Shown here piece by piece: positions 1 to 12,700 of a DNA stretch of 64,000 bases (position 1 is the first letter of the stretch; every line of letters starts with the position of its first letter). This DNA is from Paragonimus skrjabini miyazakii (lineage: Eukaryota > Platyhelminthes > Trematoda > Plagiorchiida > Troglotrematidae), in assembly GCA_014338405.1 (NCBI GenBank), contig JTDE01002001.1:12470-76469 (forward strand), written 5' to 3'. The notes below the pieces were generated by a model. That model made no database searches. It had not been told where the DNA came from and saw only the letters and a program-made list of their open reading frames with translations. The position numbers were made by a program, and so were the translations under genes.

Positions 1-180
1 AAACCCGCGCAAGCGTGAACCACTCGACACTGATGAACGCATGTCTCATAACAGGCCCGTGTAACACTCAACATTCCCACCCTCCCCCAGTAGACTGTGA
101 TCCGTACCACTCCTGTGATTTCTGATGACCTATTTGACACGTTATAATCTTCATATATAATTCGCACTTACCCTATGTAA

Positions 181-262
181 TTGTAATAGCCTGATGAGAA
201 TTACCGAAAACAGCTGTTTGCAAAAAAGCTCGTTTTTGGTTATTTATCATCAGGCTAATTAC
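181..262. repeat. Stem-loop at end of a dispersed repeat
   Basis: TAGCCTGATGA (187-197) and TCATCAGGCTA (247-257) form a perfect 11-bp stem around a 49-base loop. The 3' part (AAGCTCGTTTTTGGTTATTT onward) recurs diverged at 23395-23461, so this is likely a mobile-element end. Confidence 0.6.
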
Positions 263-399
263 ACAACAATTTATATGAAACAGAGTTGTCAGGGCAAAAC
301 GAACAAAAACGAGTAGCTAGTTTGAGTGAGGTCAGACACGTCACCGGCACACACGGAAACAACGTTTTGGCATGATTTTGTCATTATTATGACGCCAAT

Positions 400-500
400 G
401 GAACCATGACGGTTTGATCGGTCGTGGTGGATGGTTGGCCATAGCAACTCCAACGCCTGAACAAAGCGCTTCTGTGCGCACAAGGGTGGATTTCTTAATC
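400..500 (+). mobile_element. Possible Penelope-like reverse transcriptase remnant
   Basis: A short plus-strand frame reads LNKALLCAQGWIS, resembling the corresponding stretch of the clearer Penelope-like fragment at 9.67-9.71 kb. The bases CGCACACAAG/GCGCACAAGG followed by GTGGATTTCT are shared. Too short to be sure. Confidence 0.3.
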
Positions 501-1299
501 GAATTCCAATCGCTTCAGCTGTGGCTAAAATTCGGCATCTGACAGCTTTTTAGTGATTGGCGCTGACTCGGTAAATCGGACGAAAACAGATTTCAGGCTG
601 ATGTGTATCAACGAGGTATGAAACAATTGCGCTCGTAATTGTCTTGGTGACTCCGCTGCTTATTCAGGCTGGATGGTGTGGCTCACTTGTTTCCAACTAT
701 GTTAATTCCTAGCCGTAGGAGAGTTGAATTTTTATCTTCGATTAAAGAAGTGATATAAGCGTTTCATTTGAATACTGCGAAGCTCTTAGTTTATTTTGTC
801 CAACAAATAAAATCGAGTTTAATTTGAAGGACTTGCGCGCAGATGGCGAGAGGTTGTGGTTACGGTTAGACAGCTAAGCCTCAGTCGTGCGGAAATCCGA
901 GAAATGATTGAACGATACGTCCAAGATCAAACTGTCCAAGCTTCATCGAGCATATATTACGTTATAAATACTTTGATTTTTGACGATATTGAACATTTTG
1001 TTTTGTTCTTAAACTATCTTAACAATACTCGACAATATTCCAACTTATCTTCAGTTCACAAAGTTGAACTGAATGACGGTTTCGGTCTATTGATGTACTA
1101 CTCAACTGAACTCCGAATAACATGTTACAGCATTCATTGGATGGTTACTATCTTCAGCTGTCTAGTTTTATTTGGCTACCCATAAATGTGGCTTGGTCAA
1201 AACCCTGTTTCACAGAGGCAAGCGTATTAGCACCCAGGCGAAATACAGGCAGACCTGGGAATACTGAGAAACAACTTACTCTAGAGTAGATTCAGTTGT

Positions 1300-1392
1300 G
1301 AAAAATCAGGGCTCTGGTTGAGTTTGAACAAACGACAAAAATAACATCCCAAATACAACAAGCGCTCTACCAGTTGATCTACGAAGTCACAC
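1300..1392 (-). mobile_element. tRNA-derived SINE-like sequence
   Basis: On the minus strand an A-box-like TAGATCAACTGGTAGAG (1365-1381) is followed about 36 bases later by a B-box GTTCAAACTC (1320-1329). The sequence just past the B box resembles that of the copy at 1655-1765. Not a functional tRNA: no clean cloverleaf seen. Confidence 0.5.
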
Positions 1393-1654
1393 CAGCGTCT
1401 TGTTTCTGTCGTTGGTTTGGATCCAATGGAATCCTTAATTTTCTGCAATCGGATCTCTTTCAAACTATCCAGTCCGCCAAAGTTTTGGTTAGTAGTACAA
1501 CTTCATTGCTCAACAGTGGCGTTGGTGGAGGCCGACATGAACAACCTGAGAAATCCTGTAGAGACAGTCGACGCCCTGGATCATTTGGTAGATTCTATAT
1601 AAGACAGCGGGCCTGATGGGTAACACGGTCCAAATATGACATTTCCGGCCTACC

Positions 1655-1765
1655 GATGTAGCTCCGTAGCTCAGTCGCTGGAGCACTGACTGCGTTTTGA
1701 CATGCGATTTCTGCCAACGGTTCGAATCCAGCCAAGACCCTAATTTTCACAGCCAGGTATTTTCT
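1655..1765 (+). mobile_element. tRNA-derived SINE-like sequence
   Basis: A-box-like TAGCTCAGTCGCTGG (1667-1681) and B-box GGTTCGAATCC (1719-1729), followed by CCAAGACCCTAATTTTCACA, close to the tail of the inverted copy at 1300-1392. The middle does not fold into an evident anticodon arm. Confidence 0.55.
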
Positions 1766-2704
1766 AAATTACCAAACCTGCCTAACGAATCACTAGTAAA
1801 ATGTTTACTGGCATACTATTACCGTGAAAATTTCATTTATACTTATGACTGCGTAAAGCGAAGCACTGAGCCCGTTTAAACTGTTTCAAAGTTGGACATA
1901 TCCCACTTGGTGCAGTTCAAGTAGGACCACCGGGAGAACGATCTCAAGCACAAATTGAAACCTACTGTTGTTGGTACTCATGCTTCCGCGCAGATGGGCT
2001 CGATCCCGAACACAAAGACCCGTTCTGCACAAAAGGGAACGCACTTCCTCTGATTATTCTGTTTTCAATGTCATCTACCAGCTCATCTGCAGCCATAGTA
2101 TTGTTTACTGAGGCAAGTAAATCAGCAGCTATCTCAGAAGTTACATAAAACATCTTGAACCGGTTGGAACAGTTGGTGACGTAACCGTCACAAAATGGTG
2201 AACCGATTAAACAAAGCTCCACACTGTCGATTGTTATAGATGCAGTGACAACCGGTTAGCTTATTCAGAATGATGTTACACAGTCAAAACTCAATGTGAC
2301 TGGCGTTCAGCGAAGCTGTACTTATCCAGATACACCAAACAGCGTTTTACGCACAATAACAGCCAAAGTAACCCACCGAATTGCTGTGGCATCGATTCCA
2401 TAACACCTGGTATGAATGTGTGCTATATTACCGACTGTTCACAAGTTAATTTGAAATTATGAATCGGTCCGTTTCAAGCGTATTCCAACATATAATGTAT
2501 ACCTTTATTTGTCTGTTGTTTACAATCCGTAAGTTTTTTGCTCACAAGTGATAACAGTGAACGAAACGTCAACATACCGCAACATGTCTTCTTTCGACTT
2601 TAGTAAAAAGGTACATTTTCAGTTTTTGGGGTACTACCTGCTTGAGTTACAGAAGTCACATTAGGTTGGATATCATCAGCCTACTCAGCCTAAGCATGAA
2701 AGCA

Positions 2705-2775
2705 CTCATCAGCCTGGGTTCAAACCTGAAACACTAAGAACAACAACCGCCAGTTATCGCTGAACTACATCGATT
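2705..2775 (-). mobile_element. tRNA-like SINE head
   Basis: Minus strand: TAGTTCAGCGATAACTG (2751-2767, A-box-like) then GGTTTGAACCC (2716-2726, B box). The body downstream of the B box differs from the two copies at 1.3-1.7 kb. Confidence 0.4.
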
Positions 2776-3499
2776 TTAACGTTATAAGATCGTGCACAAC
2801 TAATAGCCTATATTTCTCATGAGTTGAAAAAAAGTATTTTCTTTAAGTATCTCAAGCAACAGATCCCCTCCGCATTTTAATGGTAGCCGCATAAATCGTG
2901 TAAAAGTTGCTACCGCAAGCTCACATTTGATGGATTATGATACTGGTGAGTAGTAGGGGATATAAAGTTGCCTTACGCCATCAAGCCAACTACATGTGTC
3001 GGTTATATCCAACTCAACCACTGTTCGGTTGCCTAGGAAGTTTGTAAACTATTTACAATTCCCTTGGTCATAGATGACAACGTCACTAACTCTTATTCAC
3101 TGGCCTAACAAACTTATGCAGTACATTTTTTACCGGTCGAACGTATGGAGTTTGAACTAAGTAATCTGTAAAATCCATACTTCGTTTTTTCTTGTTATTA
3201 GTGCTTAACATGTTGAAGTAATTACACATATTATCCGCTAATAGAAACACATGAAAAACTGTTTATCATATCTAAACTTTTATGAAAAAGAACTTATTTT
3301 TCAATAGCGTAGAGTTGATGAAGTTCAGTATTGAATCAGATTGTTGTAAACACAGGTCAGTAGAAGAAGATAATTTCAGTCACAGAAAAATCTGTACAAG
3401 ATGTTCCCGTCTGCTAACATGACCGTAAATATGCCCGGGCAAACCGTTAGGGTAATTTGGAAAGTCGCACAGCAATCTGCCTCAGATAACACAACTTAC

Positions 3500-3750
3500 C
3501 TGCCATATCCTTGATTCCTAGAATGTGAGTTCCGGCTTTTACGAGTTCGTCTGTCAAATTTAAATAATAGCCCAATGTGTATTTCTCTTCTTTCTTGCTG
3601 GAAACATCACCCGAATAGCAGAATGTACCCTCAACCACTCCACCAGCGTTGCCGACCGCCTCCATTCCCACGACCAGGTTAGGCAAATAATTCAGGCTAT
3701 CGAACACTCGGAAAACATCGATCCCGGTCTTCACAGCCAATTCACAAAAC
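3500..3750 (-). CDS. PC: PC exon 14: carboxyltransferase with catalytic Lys
   Basis: Acceptor TATGTCAG, donor GCAG|GTAAGT (phase 1). Encodes FCELAVKTGIDVFRVFDSLN, NYLPNLVVGMEAVGNAGGVV and ends AGTHILGIKDMA. The Lys of IKDMAG (770) is the residue carbamylated to bind the metal in characterised enzymes. The following exon is not in this window. Confidence 0.96.
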
Positions 3751-6700
3751 CTGACATAGAAATGGGAAAAACAAACAAGAAAATGAGTCATCCTTTGTTT
3801 TGTCCAGGCTGTTCGTTGTTTACCGGCCGTCTTTCATCGATCTAATCAAATTACGCCCTCCAACTTGAAACGGAGAAAACTCGGAGTGGTAACAGCAGGT
3901 ATTTAAAAAAAAACGTTGCTCCGAAACTAAATCAACATGATGCTTTGCATGTTTAATCGGACTTGTCAGGTAAATTTGCCCGAATATGGTCTACCAGGTC
4001 ATTCCCGTCATGAAAGCATTATTGGAACAATCAGGATGAAACGGAATGCACGAGTAATACGAAGGTGAACCCGATAGATTAGCTAGCCAAGTTGCACCCC
4101 AGTAACCGCTTTTCAACAAAAGCACTTCAGAAAGGCTCGCTGTCTGCAGTAACAATCTAGTCTAACCTGCTAGCCAAATGACAAATGATTATTCTCGATC
4201 TTTAACCTAGGCATTATTAAAAATAGGTGGATTGATAGGTTTTCGAACAACAGCGACCATTCGGACATGCGTCAATTCTTCTTTAACAGGCGCATCATTG
4301 CTAATCTTCTTGAAATTCTGTGTTTTATTAAGGTCATCTGATGTGACGCACAGACCCCCCAAGTACCTAAGCTATTGTAGTATACACATGGTTTCCATCA
4401 GTGACTTCATTAAAAACGTTTACGACCTTGAACAACTATTCTATGTTCCGGTGTACTTTCATCCTTTGTTAATAAGCAGGAAACATCCTGGACGCTTACA
4501 CTGTGGACGACGAACTTGACTGATGTGCTTTTATCAACTGCCACAATAATACGGTCAAGAGGACGTTTGTAAGATGTCACTTCACTCTTGAGATACATCC
4601 AGTTTTCAGAATTTCATCCAAACGGAAAACTAAAACTCATTCTAGTTCCGCATGGTTTGACGCTTTAGTCTTTGTTCAAAGTTGTATGGTATACGGTATC
4701 CGCCACATTCATGTTGTACGAGGGCGACTACCTAGGAAGTACTAGTCCCATGTTTGAGAATGATCCATTATTTAACTGCTACACAGTCTGGTGGTTAACG
4801 GTGTCAGAAGGTTAGCTTACGTGTGAATGCTGCGAATGGTGTACACACAGAGCTCAAACAGAGTTCAGATCTAAAAGCGTTTAATGGTCTTTAAGTTGGT
4901 GATGCAAAAATTGGACTGGAAGCACTGAGGTATGAATGCAGAGGATTCCAGTCTTTAATTTTTCTTGGCATTAGGTTAATCTGACGTAGGTAATATTAGG
5001 TCGATCAAACCTGGACGGTAACCTTAGTGGTGAGCGTCGTTGTAAGCTGTCATGAGAGTATTGCATATGTGTGAAGATCGGATAGGCATACAAATCGAGG
5101 ATGGTGATCTGGTGATTTACGTCACTAGCGACCATTTCATCTAAAAAAAATCTAACCGTCAAACATGAACGTGAGTGAAGTTGTTATTTATGAACAATTG
5201 CTTGTCAGGTTTCCACTTCTGTTGCTACAGTAATTATGATACGGATCATTGGGGACATTTCTGATCCACACTCCCCCGACATGGATCCTATTGTGTATGT
5301 ATTCGTGAAAATCAATATTTGCTGAGTGAAACTACGATAAAACGGATTGTATACTGACAACAACCACTTGGTTGTTATTGCCGGGAAAATAACTAACAGG
5401 TCAATGGATATATAATGCTTACACGAAACAAACGATAAGTAGCTTTTGTACTAGTTCCAAACATAACGTGCGAACCAGGTAAGGAACTGACACCATCCAG
5501 AATGCCAACAAATAACGTATAGAGTACAATGTAACGTTGTTAAGAGGCACATTTGTTAATCATTCTGTGCAACTTATGGAATAGATCTGACGGGCGGTTG
5601 TTGGAAGATTTATCCTGAGTGTTGAATCAACTAGTGACGTTATACTCAACAAAAAAAATAGACAAGAACTCAACTGAAATTTAACAACTGATGTTTGAAC
5701 GACTGGTACAAAATAATGAAATCAGAATAAATACCATCCAACTAAATGAACCCTTTATAAATGGGCGAAAAGAAGGATAGTATTCTTGGTGATCTACCAA
5801 TAACGGTTTGAGACTATTTGACCTCGTCATCAATTAAAACACCTAAACATTTAAGAAACTTTCAGTTAGGCATAACGGTTGCTGCGCCGAATAATACAAA
5901 TTTCCACCTTTGGGAACAATAGTATTTCCAGCTAGGCAATTCACTAAGTATCACATTACTACTGACAAAATCTGTTTAACCGGTTTATCGATCTTTCTTA
6001 AGGGATCTCAACGCGGACTCAGCAAATAAGGTTGCCGAGCTTCAGCAATCAGCAGTATATCGATATGAAAAAGCTGAATTGCTAGGAGACTCTTCAAGCA
6101 TAACAAAAGAGAGGAGGAAAGGTACTAAAAAATGATACCCTAGAGAATTTGGCAGTGCTGATGATGGGAAAGGTGAGTTCTGACAAACACGTGTGATATT
6201 TTGAAGTCGTTCTGAGGAGTTCTATTTGATTAAGTTAGCATAAATCTGAGACACTTTACATCAATGACTGAAAACAAAACTAGTCCAGTCCTGTAAGCAG
6301 TGGTAGGTTGTTAGGTGCGGCGCACAAAGGCGGACTTTCTGTTTCCTGAGGTAAATAATGACTGAAAATAGTGTAACAGTGAGCCGGCTACGAGGTCGTA
6401 ACCGGGAGCAAAAGAGCCTGTATGGGATCGTACTACTTACATTTGTTGTAAGTAGTGTTTACGTTTGGCTTATTTCATGTCTAGGATCTCTATAAATTTC
6501 GTCATTCTAACAATGTGAGTGTCCAATCGTAAGATGAAAAAATTGCACCAAAACAAACTGTGAATTCGAGTTGCTGCAGGAAAGCCGAATTTTAAAAAGG
6601 CAACCTAATTAAGTTGCAGAATATTCCAGTCAGTCACATTATATCCATTGAATTTGGAGAAAGCACTGGTTTAATGAACCAACCGTGGGCCATAAAAATA

Positions 6701-9700
6701 TGGTTTAATTGGCTACTTATTGCAAATTAGTGCACATATTTCCAACCTTCCCAGGCAAGCCATTGTTTGTTCAGTGGGAAAATCTGATGCACAGCTGCCT
6801 GGCAACGCGCAACCGTTTAAGCGCATCAAGAACAGTCATCCAGAATCCACCAGCAACAGGTTGATGCGAAGGCCCACTGCCCTGTGCGATTTCTCAGAAT
6901 AATCTATCATATCTCAGAGAACTAGTCAATAATCAGCGCAACACAATAGCCTGAATACTGATGTAAAGCTCACCACTAGCGAAGACTTGGTTCATAGGGA
7001 GGAATTTTTAACTACCAAACATTCCATGGCCTCTACTCAACGCAGCTCCACTACTGGTGACGCGCATGGCAGACAACACCTCTCAGCAACAAAACAACAG
7101 TGTGAGGACTTGTTTCAACAAATGGCAGTCGTAAATTAAACACACGGAAGCGGTTAACTACACGGAATCGGAGTAGATTTATCTAACCCAGAATTCAGGA
7201 TTATGTGAATATTTGATGACATTATCCATGTAAATAGCTCAGCAACTGGATTTGGTTCTGGTGGATTACTTGAAATTCCTAACTCAAATGTCTGTTATAC
7301 ACCCAAACGCGCCCGATAACGCCACTCTTTAAAAACCTCCGACGCAAATTTATAGTCCAACGACATAAGTTCCATTGAAAATTATCCAGTCCTTCCCCAA
7401 TAAACCATGAGTGAACTGAATGCTGTCCATCATCAAAGGCAGACTACAAGCTCAGATAAAATGTCGACAGCTTTAGCATATCTTAGGAATAGTCAACTTG
7501 ACCTGATTGACGAGCATTCACCTAATTCACTCACGGTGTCCAAACGTTACTCTACATGTACTGCTTCAGCTGGCTGGCTTATTCATACTTCAAATGTGCA
7601 CGGCTGAGTAATAGCTAGCAGTTGGATCAAACGATGCAGTGCATCGCACGTTTACATTAAAAGTTAAGTGTCTCTTTTCGACGTTTGTTAAATTTGAGTT
7701 AACGCCTTTCATTTGCATTTTGTGTATGTCAACTAATGCCGCCTTGCCATTGCCAACAATGTGACTGGATCTATTTACTCCTAACCAGTGTGCGAAGTTG
7801 GTTTGTACAAAACCGGCACATATAGGGTAAATGGTGTCAAACTGTACATGTCTCTACTCCGGAGCAGTTAAAACAACGGAAGTTGACTCATCAGCCAGCA
7901 TTGTGGCCTGTCAGTCATTTAGAGCTCACCCCACAAAGTTTCATCTTGAACTAAGAATTCGATCGAATTCAGGTTAATGACAAAATGCCTCTTTTGGAAA
8001 AGGGCCGATTGGAACCTCTACAAAAATGCGACAGCTGCGATCAATTGTCGGTAATGTTCAACTTGAAATTAACCAAATCCTCGTCTACTCATCAGTAATC
8101 TAATGACTAGGTAACAAGTGATTCGATGAGGAAAATTGATATTTTTTTAATCCGTCTGAACCCCACAACATCCGACAAAGCTGAGTATGTCACAACGGAT
8201 GAAGGAAGTTTACGGTCCATAAGAAAGTATACGCTCAAGTGACAGTGATGTCCAATTGTTAACAGTTGAGAGCAAAGCATCTAAGTCAGAACTTACCGAG
8301 TTGCGCATGTCTGCACAATAACGTCAACCTACGCAGTTTCAAACATTTCTGATTCTCCATACCATGTGACCAAGAAATGCTCAATAAAGCTGTTAACCAC
8401 ATTAGAACAAGAGACTTTCGTGTACGGTTTTTGTTGAGTTTTTGAGTTATTAACTTTAGCGGGCAACACACAAACAAGCGATACAAATCTGTAGCATTAG
8501 ACTTAGTGTCCCTGTTTATCCACGTTACACGGATGGAAACAATTCAATAAATCCTTGTCTCCTGAGTAAGTACCGGACTCAAGTAGAACTTACTTTCAAA
8601 TGAACAAAGCAAATATTACAATCTCATATGCCCTGTCAACTCGAGTCATCATGGTCAGTGTTCCCAACCGATTGCTACGCAGCTTTGTGCCAGTTTTTCC
8701 AGTCGCCATCACGTCGACCACCCACCACCTTTGCTACTAGCTTCATGTTCGAATCGCTAATTAACCTTCATTGTCCTGCTGATATAAGGTATTAAATGAA
8801 ATAACAATCGTGATTAATAAACAAAACCTTGTCTATGTTTCATGACTCACTTTTGCACAACATTGTCTGGATAATTTTTGTAGCCCACAGCATTAGCACC
8901 ACGGAGGAGCATTTGGAACGGAATGTTTGGCATCAGTTGTCGAAGACATTCAAGACGTTCCCAAGGACATTCATGCAAGAATCGCATAGTTACATCAAAA
9001 GTGGCACCTGCAAAGACAAATAGGTTGAAAGTAGTAGAATGATGGAGCCAAAATAAACATGAGTAAACAGTTTAAAAAGACGATTAGACCACACTATCGC
9101 AACAAAACACACATTCCGTGAAGGAACTTTACTGTCACCGTATTTTTTTTAACAACGTCCTAATTACTTTCAGCAAGAGACAAACAAATATTGTTAGAAG
9201 TAATAGCAGACTGAAGAGTTTATTTAAAACATTGAGTTCCAATTTAGCTACTTCATCAGTGCACGAAAATGACATTTTGCGATGCGTTAACACTTCGTTT
9301 ATTCTCAACAGGCGCAATCGTAAAATACGCTAGTTCTATACACTATACAGATTAGAACAAACAAGGAATAGTCACATCCACAAACACATCAAGTATTACG
9401 AAATCAAGTTCATGACGAATCGATAGTTGCCTCGAGCACTATTATATGCATAACGTTGGTGACATTTTAATTTTCATCGGTGTGGCTCATTTTGATTCGT
9501 TTTACAACAAACTCACTACTATTCACCCCAAGCTATTTTCCTATTACAAAGTTGAATCGAACAACAATTTGGTTTTTTGGATGCATTTTTCACCAGACGT
9601 ACGGATGGCAAGCTATAACATTTACTTTCTCGCAAAGCAACATGCATCGGCTAATAACTTCGGTTTCTCAGCTTTGTTCCTAACGCACACAAGCGTGGAT

Positions 9701-12700
9701 TTCTGAAAATATTGTTCCACACAGCCAGATTTATTTGTTTCCCTAACAAATTGCAGACAAAACGGAAGTTTGCCGAGAAAAACTATAGTAGCAAATGGAT
9801 AACACGAAAAATTCATCAAGGCGTATATAGACCTGAATAAGGACACTAAAACTATACTCACGGCTCAAAAGAAGGGTATATTCCTGTTTTTGTTATTCAA
9901 CGGTGACCATCTAGCTGGTGATATCATGTACAAACTCAAGTCTACTCTGATTCGACCGTATACGGCGGAGCAGTTGCGCTTAGATCAAACACATCTCGAG
10001 ATGGTTGAAACAAGTAATGACACAGCAGTCTCAACTTGATGAACTGTCTGCTCGGAACCCAGTGTCATCGATTACTGAACACATCATGACAACAGGTCAT
10101 AAAGTCGACCCACTAAACTTATTCAAGGTATCATCGCACAATCGAAACCCAAAAGCACAGGATTTTTGCAAAGTGATATTTATCCGAACTCATAAGCCGA
10201 CTTCATGTGCACTAAATTAGTTGAGGCAACCTATCCAGACGCCATGGTAGTAATTTGATGATAATTGGTTTGTTTGTAGGAGTGTCTAGTCCCTACTTGT
10301 CTTTATCTGTATGATGTGCATAACTGGTATATTTTACGTTTGTAACTGATGAGAGTAAACAAATGCTAACATTTAGCAACACAGGTCTTCTTTCTGACTA
10401 GGTAAGTGGTCACTGGCGTTTAGAGAAAAAGACCAGCATGGAAAAATGGGAAAGACAAATGCGACAAAATCATATAATCATCCTGTGAACTTTAATTCCG
10501 CAAATGATGGTACGGTTTGGCTTTGCGGGTTCAGTTCAACATGTCTGCTGATGGAACTTCGAAAAAGTAAGTCAAATTCATTATTACTGGCACCGAGGCA
10601 GTCGCCAACTTAGTCGTTAAGTTTCATAGTTTGGCGGGCAAATCCACCCTACTAAACTATCTACAGTGGTGAGACTAGGATTGCAGATGGGCAATTCTGC
10701 CGCTATAATCAGTGGAATGAATAGCCAAGCCCTCAGTATGTAGGGTCTACGAATAGGGACGTCGTCTTGTTGAATGACTATAGTCTTATTGCAAGCTAAA
10801 GAAACATAGGACGACAGAGCGTGGGAATCGGTATGCTGATGAAAATCCTATTTGTCCAGTACACTCACTTCAGTTACTATAGAGAAGATCTACGAGATTG
10901 ATTGACGTTTACCGGTGGTAGGTTGTGTGAAGCGGATTCATTTCCTCTTGAGATAATGTATATAGTGCCTTCCTGATTTGAGCCCGGCCAGCTTAGGTTA
11001 CCTTAAAGTCGAAGCTAATGGAACACCACTGACCGATGCAATAAACCCGATTTTCATCTGGTAATACTTGTTGCTGATTAAGCAGACTAGTTTGGCACAA
11101 ATGCTGAAGTTTGGTGTGCTTTCTGTTATCGGTCCTTGAGAGTTCATTGATTTTGAGTAATGATTTGAGTTTCAAAGCAGACCACTTCGTTAGAAGCTGT
11201 TCAATATGCATGATATTCGTCTCGAATTAGCAGGGTCATTTGCAACCTCCCCTTGCTTCAACTGCGTAAAGTCTTTTGGCCCTCTCTTCTGGCACAAAAA
11301 AACGTCTTCTGACGGTAGGCTGCACTTGTTTGAATGCCTGATGTGGACCGACTAAGTGTAAAACAAAATGCTGTTCACATGGTAATGAATCCTCAGCTAG
11401 AACAAAAGTAGGGGAAACTCGAAATAAAAGTTCCACCGAATGACGATGCATATCCGGTTCTCGTGGCATATCGTGTCTACGGGGCCGAATAATCTTGAGC
11501 CTGTGGTGGTCGTCCCTTATATTTCTCTTTATAATTCTATATAAAAGCTAATAAAAATGGCCCATTGTTTTCCAAGGATAACCACTAACCTATTGTAAAA
11601 TGTACTTTATTCTACCTGATAACAAGCAGCTCGTCGCTAAAGATTGGATGGTAAGTTAATTTTGTAGATAGCATGTTTAGTGCAATTGGCAACGCCTGCG
11701 TCATATTGCCATGGATATAATCCTATTCGTGAGATACTGTGGGGAGTGTGAATACTCCTATGCAGTCGATAACTAAATGCAGGGAACATCTGAGATAACC
11801 AATGTCTGAACCCTCGAACGTATAATTAGTGGTCGGTGTCATTACCAATAGAGCTGGGTGGTGTTCAGCCAAACACTCAGATGTTTACAACATCTGCTAA
11901 TTGAAATGGCGTTATTTAATTTGATTACTTGGAAATATTAATGACGTAAACTAAACGAGACAATTATTAATGATAATGGCATCACAATCTGCTCGTCGTC
12001 GTGACACGTGCTGGATCACATGCGGGTAACAGCGATCACTGCAACCAGAGATTCAACATGACCGTGGTCAGTATCGTTGCCACTGAGCTATCGCTCATTT
12101 TTAACAAACTTCAACGCAGAATAAGTCCAGTAAGTAGGTCCATTTAATAATTCACACAGAATGAACCCAAAGTACCGACTAAAAATTTTGATAATGTCTA
12201 TTTTTTACAGTCTACCGACCTTCATGTTGACACTATTGAAGAGCCGATCGAGAATTTCCTTATTAAACTTGACAAAACCAAATGAAAACATCCTAAATTT
12301 TGACAATACCAAAACCGAGGAAGCCTGTTTTTAATCTTCAATGTTAACAACTGACGGAGTATTTGAATCAAATGAATTATATTTACGTCCAATCATTGTG
12401 CCTATATTCTACATTAATCCCTGAGTGTTTTAACCATGCAATGACTTAGTTTACAAAAGTCGCCAGCTGCGCAGCTGACCCTAAGTCCTAACGGTAATCT
12501 CGGAAAGTGCACTCAATATCGCACAGTTCAGTAGTGTGAAAGTGTTTGAGAATCTTCTATATGTTAGAATAACTGTCCAACTAACTAAGGGTGAACCATT
12601 TCAACCTATTCATCCACAATAAACATCAGGTCTGGATGCTGTTGTTAATTTTTTCGCCTAATTTCAACAATACTTTCAGTGTTATTCCGGGTCCACAGTA

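Larger units (their letters stand above)
1..3499 (-). other. PC intron 14 (partial), SINE-rich
   Basis: Lies 3' of the last visible exon. It holds a stem-loop repeat near 181-262, a possible Penelope-like remnant at 400-500 and three tRNA-like SINE sequences at 1.3-2.8 kb. From 2800 to 3499 I see only AT-rich sequence without coding signal. Confidence 0.8.

Noticed and set aside
187..215. Hammerhead ribozyme core (CTGATGAG...CGAAA)
   Set aside because: Stem II would have a single pair and the sequence after the putative cleavage site does not pair with the strand before CTGATGA, so stem I is missing. Only the conserved core letters match.
1655..1740. Functional tRNA gene
   Set aside because: A and B boxes are present, but no acceptor stem or anticodon arm can be folded, and the copy shares a non-tRNA tail with another SINE.
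1..3446. Next PC exon (HTHDTSG region)
   Set aside because: Searched for by eye on the minus strand; no matching coding stretch, so it must lie outside the window.
8829..9023. 64-codon plus-strand open frame
   Set aside because: Antisense shadow of PC exon 13.
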